Shown here: positions 36,641-44,267 of the stretch, one piece after another
Layout of the letters: each line of letters opens with the position of its first letter
Numbering within the stretch: position 1 is the first letter of the stretch
The notes under the pieces: model-generated
Database searches by the model: none
What the model was told of the DNA's origin: nothing
The model's input: only the letters and a program-made list of their open reading frames with translations
Assembly: GCA_001543005.1 (NCBI GenBank)
Contig: LFLB01000010.1
Span: 1 to 64,000, forward strand
Source of the DNA: Candidatus Spongiihabitans thiooxidans
GTDB lineage: Bacteria; Pseudomonadota; Gammaproteobacteria; Arenicellales; Poriferihabitantaceae
Length of the DNA: 64,000 bases
Reading direction: 5' to 3'
Made by a program: the position numbers and the translations under genes

Positions 36641-36901
36641 GGTGGCCGTTGCCTTCCGATAATTGTGGCGATAATTGTGGCGATAATTGAGCCGCTCACT
36701 CGTTTTGAAATTCTTGGAACGAGTGCCGAGTCTGGAAAATATAAAAAGTCCGGGTTTTCATATCTGCTCGCGCCCGAATCATTCACCTCGTTTAATTATT
36801 TTTTGGAACGGGCGCCGAGTATAGGCTTTGTTTAAGTTTGGTGTTGAATTCAAGCTCGCACTCGTTCCTCAAAAATAGTAGGGGTGCGATAGTGTAAAAT
36901 A
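36641..36901. repeat. 260-base non-coding gap between dsrM and dsrK with repeats
   Basis: In most dsr clusters dsrM and dsrK almost touch. Here the gap has a 12-base tandem repeat, CGATAATTGTGG, nearly three copies at 36657-36689. It also has an imperfect 18-base direct repeat (TTGGAACGRGYGCCGAGT at 36714-36731 and 36803-36820). No ORF with a start is present. It may be an insertion scar or an internal promoter/attenuation site. Confidence 0.6.
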
Positions 36902-37687
36902 TTAGTCCGAAGGCGAATTGGATGGGGTATCCGCCCAGGGTGTAACGTGGCGATGTTCCCTCGGGTTGTCCACCTGGTTTAGGGTCGGGCTGAAGACGAT
37001 GCCGGGCGCATGCAGCAATTTACTGATCGGAAAAATCAGCATCAGCACAATGACCAGAGATAGATGAATGAGTAACATCGGGTCAGAGGGAAGTGGTTGC
37101 CAGTTGAACTTGATCAATCCCAGCATAAATGCCTTGAGCTGAACGATGTCGCTATGGAATACATGCTTGATTAACAATCCGCTGACGCCGATAGCGATGA
37201 TCAGGAACAACATCAAAAAATCAGACGGCGCGGAGATATAACGAATTCGATCCACTAAATACCGCCGGGCTAATAATCCCAGCAATCCAATGACCATGAC
37301 CCAGCCCATATAAACACCGACGTCATTGACCACAGCCACGAGCCACCACACCGGCTCGGTAAAATAGCGCAGATGACGAATCAGCACGATTAACAACCCG
37401 AAGTGAAATAACCATCCGAACAACCAGGTCCATTTACTGCCCTTGAATAAACTTTCGAACAAAACGATTTCACGGATTAGCCGGGCGACTACACCGGCTT
37501 TGGTGATTGGCGCCGGCGTTGTTGGGATTTTAAGCGGCGCCGGAGTACGCGCATATTGAATGATTTTGCGCGTTACCCCGATCACCAATACAGCGGTGGC
37601 AACGTAAAACATTATCGCGAATGTGATTGTAATGGTAGTGATTGTCGACATCAAAACAATTCCAAAACCACCATAATCAATTGGCAA
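36902..37687 (-). CDS. dsrM: DsrM, nitrate-reductase-gamma-like cytochrome b
   Basis: Membrane cytochrome b subunit of DsrMKJOP, 261 residues with five or six hydrophobic helices and histidines (HFGLLIVLIRHLR and LIHLSLVIVL) able to ligate haem b. It links the quinone pool to DsrK. The start could be the ATG at 37651 (MSTITTITI) rather than 37687, since the first 12 residues are not hydrophobic and no good ribosome site distinguishes them. DsrC lies upstream on the same strand. Confidence 0.92.
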   Translation of the reverse strand: MPIDYGGFGIVLMSTITTITITFAIMFYVATAVLVIGVTRKIIQYARTPAPLKIPTTPAPITKAGVVARLIREIVLFESLFKGSKWTWLFGWLFHFGLLIVLIRHLRYFTEPVWWLVAVVNDVGVYMGWVMVIGLLGLLARRYLVDRIRYISAPSDFLMLFLIIAIGVSGLLIKHVFHSDIVQLKAFMLGLIKFNWQPLPSDPMLLIHLSLVIVLMLIFPISKLLHAPGIVFSPTLNQVDNPREHRHVTPWADTPSNSPSD

Positions 37688-37714
37688 CTTCTGTTCGTAG
37701 CCTGTGGGCGCCGA

Positions 37715-38053
37715 TTACACACAGCCAGTCGGCTTGGGCAATCCAGCATATTTACACGCCTGTTTAGCCGGACCATACGGAAACAATTGATAAAGATACT
37801 TGCTGTTGCCCTTGTCCTTGCCCAGTTTTTTACCGATAGCTTTTGTCAATACACGCACCGCCGGCGCGATTTGATATTTCTGGTAATACGCACGCAGAAA
37901 ATTAATCACCTCCCAGTGAGCGTCGCCCAAATCGCAATCATCCAGCTTGGCCATATAATCAGCGATCTCAGGACTCCAATCGGACAGGTTAGCGAGATAA
38001 CCCTCTTCATCGGTGTCGTAAGTGCGACCGTTAAATTCGACAAACGCTGTCAT
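37715..38053 (-). CDS. dsrC: DsrC, sulfur carrier with C-terminal cysteine arm
   Basis: A 112-residue DsrC/TusE protein with both arm cysteines intact: CysB in KQACKYAGLPK and CysA as the penultimate residue in PTGCV. The two cysteines and the spacing of about ten residues between them distinguish functional DsrC from TusE. It receives persulfide from DsrEFH and delivers it to DsrAB, which are not encoded here. The ATG is followed directly by TAFVEFNGRTYDTDEEGYL, a typical start. Confidence 0.95.
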   Translation of the reverse strand: MTAFVEFNGRTYDTDEEGYLANLSDWSPEIADYMAKLDDCDLGDAHWEVINFLRAYYQKYQIAPAVRVLTKAIGKKLGKDKGNSKYLYQLFPYGPAKQACKYAGLPKPTGCV

Positions 38054-38107
38054 TGTGCTTGTATCCTGTCAGAAAAAATTAAGCGATAAATAAATGATTG
38101 GCGGCAA

Positions 38108-38410
38108 TTATAACCAGGATTGGACTTTGTCATTTTTTACTGCGAGCTCGACAAACCCTTCGTATCCCACAATTTGAATACCTTTAATGAGGCGCGCCGG
38201 CTGCAGTCCTCTTGCCATCAGATCTGGTTCGAGAACGTATATACTGTGTGTTGTCACCGCTTGTTTGACGGTTTTTGCTATCGCCGAATCTTTCAATGCC
38301 GCATAGACCGCGTCCTCAATCAGCAAAATATCGCTGCCCTTCCTGGACAGCCGCAAACTGGTATCGAAACTATTCTTTTGAAACGGTGATTTGTTCACGG
38401 TATGTAACAT
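38108..38410 (-). CDS. dsrH: DsrH
   Basis: Third member of the DsrEFH trimer, 100 residues (DsrH/TusB fold), including GSDILLIEDAVYAAL. It lacks an active cysteine in the position of DsrE, which is common for this subunit. The gene follows dsrF by 9 bases, and gene order E-F-H-C is conserved. Confidence 0.9.
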   Translation of the reverse strand: MLHTVNKSPFQKNSFDTSLRLSRKGSDILLIEDAVYAALKDSAIAKTVKQAVTTHSIYVLEPDLMARGLQPARLIKGIQIVGYEGFVELAVKNDKVQSWL

Positions 38411-38419
38411 TTGACCACT

Positions 38420-38827
38420 CTAATAGTTAAGCAGGACATCCTGTTCGGCGATGATATCCGCGAGTTGTTCACTATCAACCACACGAATGGATGGTTTTTC
38501 CTGGTAGTCATCATCCTGGTCTTCGTAGGTTAACGGCATGAGATCCTCAACGGTCAAGCCACGCGCCTGTAAAGACTCTTTTTCCACATACAACTTGGTA
38601 ATGTCGTAGTCGCCCAAGGCACTGTATGCCAATGAGAAATTCTTCATGCCGGACTTTGACGTATCTTGTCCTTTTTTTAGTTGAAACACGCCATCGTCGA
38701 CGAACGCCATGGACACGTCCTGGTCGAATGCGGCCCCAATCAAGGCAACCTCCAGCCCCTCTAACGAATAGATAGAGCCATATGGCGCGGTGCGGTTTAT
38801 GTACATAAATTTCTTTATTGCGCCCAT
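38420..38827 (-). CDS. dsrF: DsrF
   Basis: DsrF/TusC-like subunit of the DsrEFH heterohexamer, 135 residues. The core FMYINRTAPYGSIYSLEGLE and the strand VALIGAAFDQDVSMAFV fit. The start may be the ATG at 38827 or the one at 38806 (MYINRTAP). It lies between dsrE and dsrH on the same strand and acts with DsrE in persulfide relay to DsrC. Confidence 0.9.
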   Translation of the reverse strand: MGAIKKFMYINRTAPYGSIYSLEGLEVALIGAAFDQDVSMAFVDDGVFQLKKGQDTSKSGMKNFSLAYSALGDYDITKLYVEKESLQARGLTVEDLMPLTYEDQDDDYQEKPSIRVVDSEQLADIIAEQDVLLNY

Positions 38828-38867
38828 CTTAACTTACCTGCTCGTTGAACTTGTCGGCTGGCTATTT

Positions 38868-39260
38868 TTAGTCACCAAATACCATCAAACGATCGGCTTC
38901 AATCCCAGTCTCAATCAATTGTCCCAAGCCCGATATTCGAAATCCGTCGGCAAGATTTTCGGCATGTTTGCCGCTTCGCTTGGCTTGGTCGGCATCAACA
39001 ATTCCGCGGCGTTGAGCAGCCGCCACACAAACCACAAGATCAAGATTGTGCTCCTTTGACAACGCCGACCAACGCTTGACAATATCGCGATCATCCTGTG
39101 GCGGAGTCGCTAAGTTGTTGCCGTTGTTGACACCGTCATGGTAATAAAAAACACGCACTATCGTATGACCGGCCGCCAGCGCCGCCTTAGTAAAATGGTA
39201 CGCCGTATCAGATGACTGATGCTGGTATGGCCCCTCGTTGATTACTATGCCGAATTTCAT
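38868..39260 (-). CDS. dsrE: DsrE
   Basis: DsrE/TusD-like active subunit, 130 residues, with the persulfide cysteine in LDLVVCVAAAQRRGI near residue 78. It accepts sulfur from TusA. In complete dsr clusters dsrAB precede this gene. Here only a frameshifted small ORF (39291-39489) lies upstream, followed by the divergent agmatinase gene. This is the first recognisable dsr gene. Confidence 0.93.
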   Translation of the reverse strand: MKFGIVINEGPYQHQSSDTAYHFTKAALAAGHTIVRVFYYHDGVNNGNNLATPPQDDRDIVKRWSALSKEHNLDLVVCVAAAQRRGIVDADQAKRSGKHAENLADGFRISGLGQLIETGIEADRLMVFGD

Positions 39261-39290
39261 CTCAATTGAGAATAGAATGGAATCTGTTGG

Positions 39291-39489
39291 TTATTTTGCC
39301 GGAAATTGTCCGGCACCGGCAATTTCTTTGGTTTGTCCATCTTCGTATCTCGCTTCATAAGCCTTGGTCAGGCGTTGTTGTTCACGTTTGGGAGTACCCG
39401 GATAACCGCCGACCCAGCCCCGAATATATTCACGCCCACGCCCATTTTTCAAGTTTATCGACAGTTTCGTAGTACCTGTTGCTCATCAT
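39291..39489 (-). pseudogene. Small conserved-looking ORF upstream of dsrE, frameshifted
   Basis: From ATGATG at 39489 the frame reads SNRYYETVDKLEKWAWA and stops. Deleting one A in the A5 run at about 39433-39437 joins it to NGRGREYIRGWVGGY, then PGTPKREQQRLTKAYEAR, ending at 39291, about 66 codons in all. The joined protein is hydrophilic and has the balanced look of a real gene. I cannot name it. It ends 30 bases before the dsrE start on the same strand. It is either an inactivated gene or a homopolymer error. Confidence 0.6.
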
Positions 39490-39675
39490 GGTTAATTGTG
39501 CCGTAAAAATGGTGCTGGCGGGATTAAATATCAGGCAGTATTGATAATGCTATACTGCCCGTCACAGAACCGCAGTGAAAAAGGCGCCGTGGATTTTACT
39601 CTCTCCAATGCCTTTACGAAATTGGAATGCGGACAACGACTTGGCTGTTTCCATGACCAACAGTGAGAACCTGAC

Positions 39676-40632
39676 ATGAGCGATAAAAAAACACCCCCTA
39701 TTGAGCCGGTTAGCGGAACGGCAATTCCCCGCTATGCCGGGCCATCTACATTTTGCCGATTGCCTGAATTGAGAGATGTGCCGTATTGCGATGTCGCCAT
39801 TTTGGGCATTCCATTCGACTCCGGCACCAGTTATCGCCCCGGTGCGCGCTTTGGGCCACAGGCAATTCGTCAAGCCTCCCGGCATTTGCGTACTAATTTT
39901 CATCCGGCCTACGATACCGAACCTTTTAAAACGCTTCAAGTCGCGGACGCCGGGGATGTTGGATGCAATCCATTTAATATTGATGAAGCTATTCAGCAAA
40001 TCGAAACTGCAGCCACCGAATTATTCACAAAGGCCCCTGCCATTGTCAGTTTAGGCGGCGATCACACGATCGCATTGCCGTTATTGCGCGCTGTAAATAA
40101 ACAGGTCGGTCCGGTGGCGTTGGTGCATTTCGATGCGCATCTTGACACCTGGGATACTTATTTTGGCGCACCTTATACCCACGGCACGCCATTCCGACGA
40201 GCCTCGGAAGAAGGATTGTTTAATGATGATGCCTCCATACATGTGGGAATTCGTGGCCCTTTATATAGTCGGGAAGATTTGCAGAACGATCGAGAACTTG
40301 GGTTTAAGGTCGTGCATTGCGACGAATTGGAATCCCACGGCGTCGATCATGTGGTTAAACGTATTCGGGAGCGGGTGGGCAACCATCCATTATATTTATC
40401 CATCGATATTGACGTGCTTGATCCAGCCCATGCACCCGGCACTGGCACACCAGAAATTGGCGGGCTGTCCAGCCGTGAACTGATCAATATTATTCGCGGA
40501 TTGAAAGGCCTGAATTTGATTGCGGCAGATATTGTCGAAGTCGCACCCGCTTATGATCATGCTGAGATTACGGCATTGGCGGCAGCAACAATTACATTTG
40601 AGATGATAAATTTAATGGCGTGTCGTCCTTAA
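39676..40632 (+). CDS. Ureohydrolase (agmatinase/guanidinobutyrase family)
   Basis: Manganese-dependent ureohydrolase of 318 residues that hydrolyses a guanidino compound to urea and an amine. Metal motifs are intact: GGDHTIALPL, HFDAHLDTWD and SIDIDVLDPAHAPGTGTPE. The substrate cannot be fixed: agmatine, 4-guanidinobutyrate or guanidine derivatives are all possible in this family. The gene diverges from the dsr cluster and is not obviously part of it. Confidence 0.9.
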   Translation: MSDKKTPPIEPVSGTAIPRYAGPSTFCRLPELRDVPYCDVAILGIPFDSGTSYRPGARFGPQAIRQASRHLRTNFHPAYDTEPFKTLQVADAGDVGCNPFNIDEAIQQIETAATELFTKAPAIVSLGGDHTIALPLLRAVNKQVGPVALVHFDAHLDTWDTYFGAPYTHGTPFRRASEEGLFNDDASIHVGIRGPLYSREDLQNDRELGFKVVHCDELESHGVDHVVKRIRERVGNHPLYLSIDIDVLDPAHAPGTGTPEIGGLSSRELINIIRGLKGLNLIAADIVEVAPAYDHAEITALAAATITFEMINLMACRP

Positions 40633-40723
40633 ATGTTGGTGAAAAATTGTGATTGTTTGTAATTTTCTGACGAAAATTACTGGATTTATTCCTGCGCGGG
40701 ACGGAGCGGGCGGGACTTGTTGA

Positions 40724-41224
40724 ATGGTTTTTAATATTCGTGCCGCGATGGTTGATGATGCCGAGGCGATTAATCAGATCGGGAATTGGTATATTGAGAA
40801 TTCCGCGGTAAATTTTGATATGGAAAAATGGAGTTTAGCGAAGCGTATTGAATGGGTTGAGACATTTAATCTGCCCGACTCGCCTTACAATCTGTTGGTT
40901 GGGCAGGATAGTGGCAAAATTATCGGGTTTGCCGGTAATACCCGATTCAAGCCTAAGGACGCATATAATACTTCTACCGAAACCACGGTTTATATTGCCC
41001 ATGATGTCAAATCTGCGGGCCGGGGAGAAAAGCTATATCGTGCTTTAATGAATTTAATTGCAGAGCAAGATATTCACCGGGCTTATGGGTTTATTACGTT
41101 ACCCAATCAGGCATCTATCGATTTGCATCACCGGTTAGGGTTTAAGTTGGTCGGAAAATTTGATGAAGTTGGGAGAAAGTTTGGGAAATATCACAGCGTT
41201 GCTTTGTATCAGAAGAAGTTTTAG
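40724..41224 (+). CDS. GNAT N-acetyltransferase, phosphinothricin acetyltransferase-like
   Basis: A 166-residue acetyltransferase that transfers acetyl from acetyl-CoA to an amine. The N-terminus IRAAMVDDAEAINQIGNWYI and mid-protein VYIAHDVKSAGRGEKLYRAL (acetyl-CoA loop) are typical of PAT/YncA-like members. Its last third lies inside the 702-bp direct repeat; the right-hand copy (47563-47819) is decayed. The original locus would be this gene followed by rph. The substrate is unknown. Confidence 0.85.
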   Translation: MVFNIRAAMVDDAEAINQIGNWYIENSAVNFDMEKWSLAKRIEWVETFNLPDSPYNLLVGQDSGKIIGFAGNTRFKPKDAYNTSTETTVYIAHDVKSAGRGEKLYRALMNLIAEQDIHRAYGFITLPNQASIDLHHRLGFKLVGKFDEVGRKFGKYHSVALYQKKF

Positions 41225-41670
41225 GGCGCGCAATTCAAACTGTTATTCGAACCCCGGATAACAAGTTGGGTAATGTATAATCCGCTCCCATGCACTACAA
41301 GAATCGTCTACAAAAAAATTGACAGCATGACCCGCCCGAGCAATCGCCCAAGCAATCGCATGGCGGACGAGATGCGTCCGGTCAGCATTATCCGCCATTA
41401 CACCAAGCATGCCGAAGGTTCGATTTTGATTTGTTTTGGTGATACCAAGGTGCTTTGCAACGCCAGCATAGAAGATCGGGTTCCGCATTTTTTACGAAAC
41501 TCCAAGCAGGGATGGGTCACTGCCGAGTACAGTATGTTGCCGCGTTCAACCAATGAGCGCATGACCAGAGAAGCGACGCGCGGCCGGCAATCCGGGCGGA
41601 CGCTTGAGATTCAGCGCTTAATCGGCCGATCTCTGCGTGCCGCGATTGATGCCAAACTGTTGGGTGAGCG
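40969..41670. repeat. Left copy of the 702-bp direct repeat (GNAT 3' end + rph 5' end)
   Basis: The sequence from TACTTCTACCG at 40969 to GAGCG at 41670 recurs at 47563-48264. The part inside rph (41327-41670) is nearly identical, with two mismatches seen. The GNAT part differs at roughly one base in eight, with a one-base length change. The repeats flank the restriction-modification island. Different divergence in the two halves shows that the repeat is a junction of two related but distinct copies, not a recent tandem duplication. Confidence 0.9.
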
Positions 41671-41737
41671 AATGGGTCCTTGGGTTATGCCAGAGCGAGC
41701 CGCGGTTTCTGCTTCATCTTATCGATCAATCGCCTGA
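41327..41737 (+). pseudogene. Truncated rph (RNase PH, first 115 codons)
   Basis: N-terminal half of RNase PH from [19 protein letters not shown] to AKLLGER, followed by 22 foreign codons ([12 protein letters not shown] and so on) up to a stop. The break is at 41670. The C-terminal half, which holds much of the active site, is absent, so it should be inactive. The full gene lies at 47921. This is the left product of the island insertion. Confidence 0.92.
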
Positions 41738-42557
41738 CTATGTGCATTTTGTTTGCTTGGTTCGGTTGGCATTATTAAAATATTCGGCGGATGATGAGAG
41801 TTTGAAATACGCGACTTGGATGCTGACCCAAAACAAAAAGAGCATCCTGCAAAGCCTGTATCCATCCCATCCCGATGGCCTGCTTGGGATGCTTGCGAAG
41901 TTGCCGGACAAGCCGTTGTCTCAGGATGATTATCATCGGCTTGTTCGCTTGTTGGCGGATGAGAATCTGCGAAAAATGCTTTGTCATAAAAAACGCGTGC
42001 GGCTATTTGATCTTCGGTTGTTCGAGATGCTCGAGGATATTCCACAAGAATTTCAATGCGGCGGCGTTATGGAATGCGTTAAAACACATGAGAACTATGA
42101 AAGCCTTCAACTGCTCATCCGCGCCGCGCGGCATCTGAACCTTGCGCTAAACAAAAGTGAAATAAGCGCCGCCACCAGACAACTGGGGTGCTTGCTCAAT
42201 TTGTCGGCATGGTTCATGGAGAAATTTAAAAGCGCGCCATTCCCGCCGCCGCCATGGACCGGAAATGATTGGATAAAACCGGTCTGTTGCCAAAGCGAAC
42301 TCGAGGCAGTCGGGGAAAAATTCAAAAACTGCATCCGGTCTGGAGGTCATGACGGCGAATATTTTGCCAAAGTGGCGCTTGGCTATGGTTATTTCGATGT
42401 TTGCAACCGCATGCCGGCCGTGATAGAAATGAACAAGGATGCCATTTTAGGTTGGGGCATCGTCCAAATGAATGAGGCTGCCAATAGAGAACTTTCTGTT
42501 GTGCAAAAACGCGAAATCATCCGCGCCTTCTGCGATGCCGGAAAAGCCGATTTTTGA
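41671..42557 (+). pseudogene. 5'-truncated PcfJ-like protein
   Basis: The open frame starts inside the rph-derived repeat in a different frame, and the island-specific part begins at 41671, so the native start was lost at the junction. The roughly 295 residues are largely helical, with a cysteine- and aromatic-bearing C-terminal part (ELEAVGEKFKNCIRSGGHDGEYF) recalling the KxxxHC/NC-type region of PcfJ proteins found on conjugative plasmids. That similarity is weak. A later ATG at 41818 could in principle restart translation. The stop overlaps the next frame. The original function is unknown. Confidence 0.45.
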
Positions 42558-42815
42558 AGCGACCTTCGCGCACCAAGCAAATCATCAAGGAACTTGAGGC
42601 CGACGGCATACACGATATTCGCGACATACTGCCCGGATGCCTGCGAAACAAGACCCTCGAATGGATACGAAAAGCAACCATAAACGGCAAGGCGGAGCGC
42701 AAGCCGGCGGCGGAAAAAATAATAAATGCGTATCCCTATCCGCGTTATTTTCTTGACTTTGAAACTATCGGCTTGGCACGATTTGGAAAAATACCCGTCC
42801 CTACCAAGCGGGACG
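42554..42815 (+). pseudogene. Fragment of a DUF2779-family protein
   Basis: The piece reads KQIIKELEADGIHDIRDIL, then YPYPRYFLDFETIGLA, then (after a one-base shift near 42776) TIWKNTRPYQ. LDFET and WKxTRPYQ are hallmark motifs of DUF2779, where the acidic motif is thought to belong to a DnaQ/RNase H-like nuclease fold. N- and C-terminal parts are missing. At TRPYQAGRAR the sequence switches abruptly to the RM remnant on the other strand. DUF2779 genes often occur in defence islands, in line with the RM gene here. Confidence 0.68.
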
Positions 42816-42990
42816 CGCCCGTTTGATGTATTGCGCGGTCAGCACGGCGATGATTTTCGGCAGTGGATGATGTCGTAATGGTTCAAGGCGCGGCCTTTGC
42901 GGTCTTTGAGCCATTTTTGCGCGGGTTGGTAGCCGCCGATGAAGAAATGCCAGGCGATTTCGGGGACATCCTTTGCCCGACGGATGCCAT
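42816..42990 (-). pseudogene. C-terminal relic of a second type IIG-like RM enzyme
   Basis: On the minus strand the frame contains VPEIAWHFFIGGYQPAQKWL and KDRKGRALNHYDIIHC, close to the C-terminus of the 1060-residue RM protein (VPETAWNFHIGGYQPAQKWL). It ends with a frameshifted IIAVLTAQYIKRA. Only about 55 residues remain. The DNA is similar but not identical to 44290-44465, so it came from a related gene rather than a recent copy. The left end abuts the DUF2779 fragment, and the right end abuts queG-derived DNA. Confidence 0.78.
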
Positions 42991-43000
42991 CGTCGCGCCC

Positions 43001-43247
43001 TGGCAACTCGACGCCACCCCCCTGGTAACTGTTCGCCTGGGATGAGCGAGACTTCGCACACTTCACCGAAGGCTCCGCAATCCGCCGTATCGGACATACC
43101 CGTTGACTGCGAAACCTCGCCGTCGCCCTCGGCAACGCACCTTCAAACGAAGCGGTCATCTCGGCTCTGCGCAACCGGTCAAGCCACCCTTCCGAGTTGG
43201 TACGAGAGCATGTGGATTGGGCGCTGGGGGCGCATTTTAGGAGATGA
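43001..43247 (+). pseudogene. queG: C-terminal relic of queG (epoxyqueuosine reductase)
   Basis: The plus strand encodes LDATPLV, then after a one-base shift LFAWDERDFAHFTEGSAIRR, IGHTR, an in-frame TGA in the place of the family tryptophan, LRNLAVALGNAPSNEA, and LVREHVDWAL before a stop. This is the HEAT-like tail of QueG, which reduces epoxyqueuosine in tRNA. The iron-sulfur and cobalamin-binding parts are missing. It is out of place in a defence island and shows that DNA from unrelated loci was captured. Confidence 0.78.
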
Positions 43248-43290
43248 AAAATAGTAGAAAAATCAAATGGTTGATATAGATTTTCAAGCG

Positions 43291-43319
43291 GCACAAAAAA
43301 TTTCACTTTTTGGTATACT
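43291..43319 (+). promoter_or_regulatory. Candidate extended -10 promoter of the small-protein/membrane-protein pair
   Basis: TGGTATACT at 43311-43319 is a good extended -10 element; the -35 region near 43291 is poor. A start about 7 bases downstream would give a short leader to the ATG at 43355, which has AGAGGAGA 6 bases before it. Confidence 0.45.
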
Positions 43320-43354
43320 TACCCTACCAACCACACCACACAGAGGAGACAATC

Positions 43355-43564
43355 ATGAAAACCACCCACAAAACAAAACCCCTTACAATTCACATAGGGA
43401 AAACAGGCGGCGTTCAAGTCGATGCGGATGAGTTTTTCGCGCAACCCGAAGTGCAAAAACGGCAGCAAGTGATGCGAGAACTGAACATCGCAGGAAAAAG
43501 ACTGAATGGCAACAAACTTGAGCCATCGAATACACCCTCCGAGAAAACACCAAACAATTCTTAA
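43355..43564 (+). CDS. Small hydrophilic protein of unknown function
   Basis: A 69-residue lysine- and asparagine-rich protein starting at ATG 43355, with a strong AGAGGAGA ribosome site. It has a short strand pattern (PLTIHIGKTGGVQVDADEF) followed by a charged helix (EVQKRQQVMRELNIAGK) and a disordered tail. I do not recognise the family. The next gene starts 3 bases after the stop, so the two form a coupled pair. The strong promoter and ribosome site suggest an antitoxin- or regulator-like role, but nothing in the sequence proves that. Confidence 0.7.
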   Translation: MKTTHKTKPLTIHIGKTGGVQVDADEFFAQPEVQKRQQVMRELNIAGKRLNGNKLEPSNTPSEKTPNNS

Positions 43565-43567
43565 TCA

Positions 43568-44227
43568 ATGTCTTCACTAACAAATGGATTTGTATTAGGA
43601 ACTCTCTCCATATTGGCATGCGGCTACATTATTTACGATGCGCCGATTTGCCGGTTGTGGTGGTTCAGGTCTGCCGGCTATGTTCTGTATTTTCGCATTA
43701 TCGTCACCGGCCTTTCTCTGGTGCTCGCCCTGACCGTATTGTTATACGCGCCGGCTTTCCGCGGTCTTACCTTATTTGATGTTGAGATCGTCCCAGAACA
43801 TGCGCCGGTACTGGCATTTACCATTGCGCTTGCCTTCCGATCGTTCTTTGCCATAGGAACTCGACTTTGTGGGGAACGCAGGTGTAAATATAAACTGGGC
43901 TTGAAAAATCTTAATGAAAACGGGCTGGCTCAAATCGTTTATGAAAGGATCCATGCAAGAAAAATGATTATGGTCACATTGGAGAATAATAAAGTCTATG
44001 CAGGTTGGCCACTTGAGGCGCCCAACAATGAAGAGCGTAAATGGTTGCGTCTCGTCCCGGAATGGAGCGGTTATCGAGATAAGCAAGCGAGAATTAACGT
44101 TGAAACAGACTATTCATCGGTCTTTAATATGTCACCATCCGAGCGGGATCATATGCTGATTTCCGCGGACAAAATTGTCACCGTGCAGCCTTTTGATGTG
44201 GAAGTTTTTCAGAGATTTAATCCGTAA
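43568..44227 (+). CDS. Membrane protein of unknown function with C-terminal soluble domain
   Basis: A 219-residue protein. Three hydrophobic segments in the first 105 residues (GFVLGTLSILACGYII, FRIIVTGLSLVLALTVLLYA and VLAFTIALAFRSFFAIG) are followed by a basic soluble domain with a beta-rich KMIMVTLENNKVYAGWPLEA stretch and an acidic NVETDYSSVF region. The C-domain has the look of a small barrel (SH3/Sm-like), as in some families of unknown function such as DUF6338. It is coupled to the 69-residue gene upstream and convergent with the RM gene. It could be an effector of an unrecognised two-gene system. Confidence 0.75.
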   Translation: MSSLTNGFVLGTLSILACGYIIYDAPICRLWWFRSAGYVLYFRIIVTGLSLVLALTVLLYAPAFRGLTLFDVEIVPEHAPVLAFTIALAFRSFFAIGTRLCGERRCKYKLGLKNLNENGLAQIVYERIHARKMIMVTLENNKVYAGWPLEAPNNEERKWLRLVPEWSGYRDKQARINVETDYSSVFNMSPSERDHMLISADKIVTVQPFDVEVFQRFNP

Positions 44228-44267
44228 TCTACGCCCTCGGTCGCGCCTAATACAGCCTCCGGTGCCA

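Noticed and set aside
36657-36689. CRISPR-like repeats
   Set aside because: The 12-base units are contiguous, with no unique spacers, and there are no cas genes.
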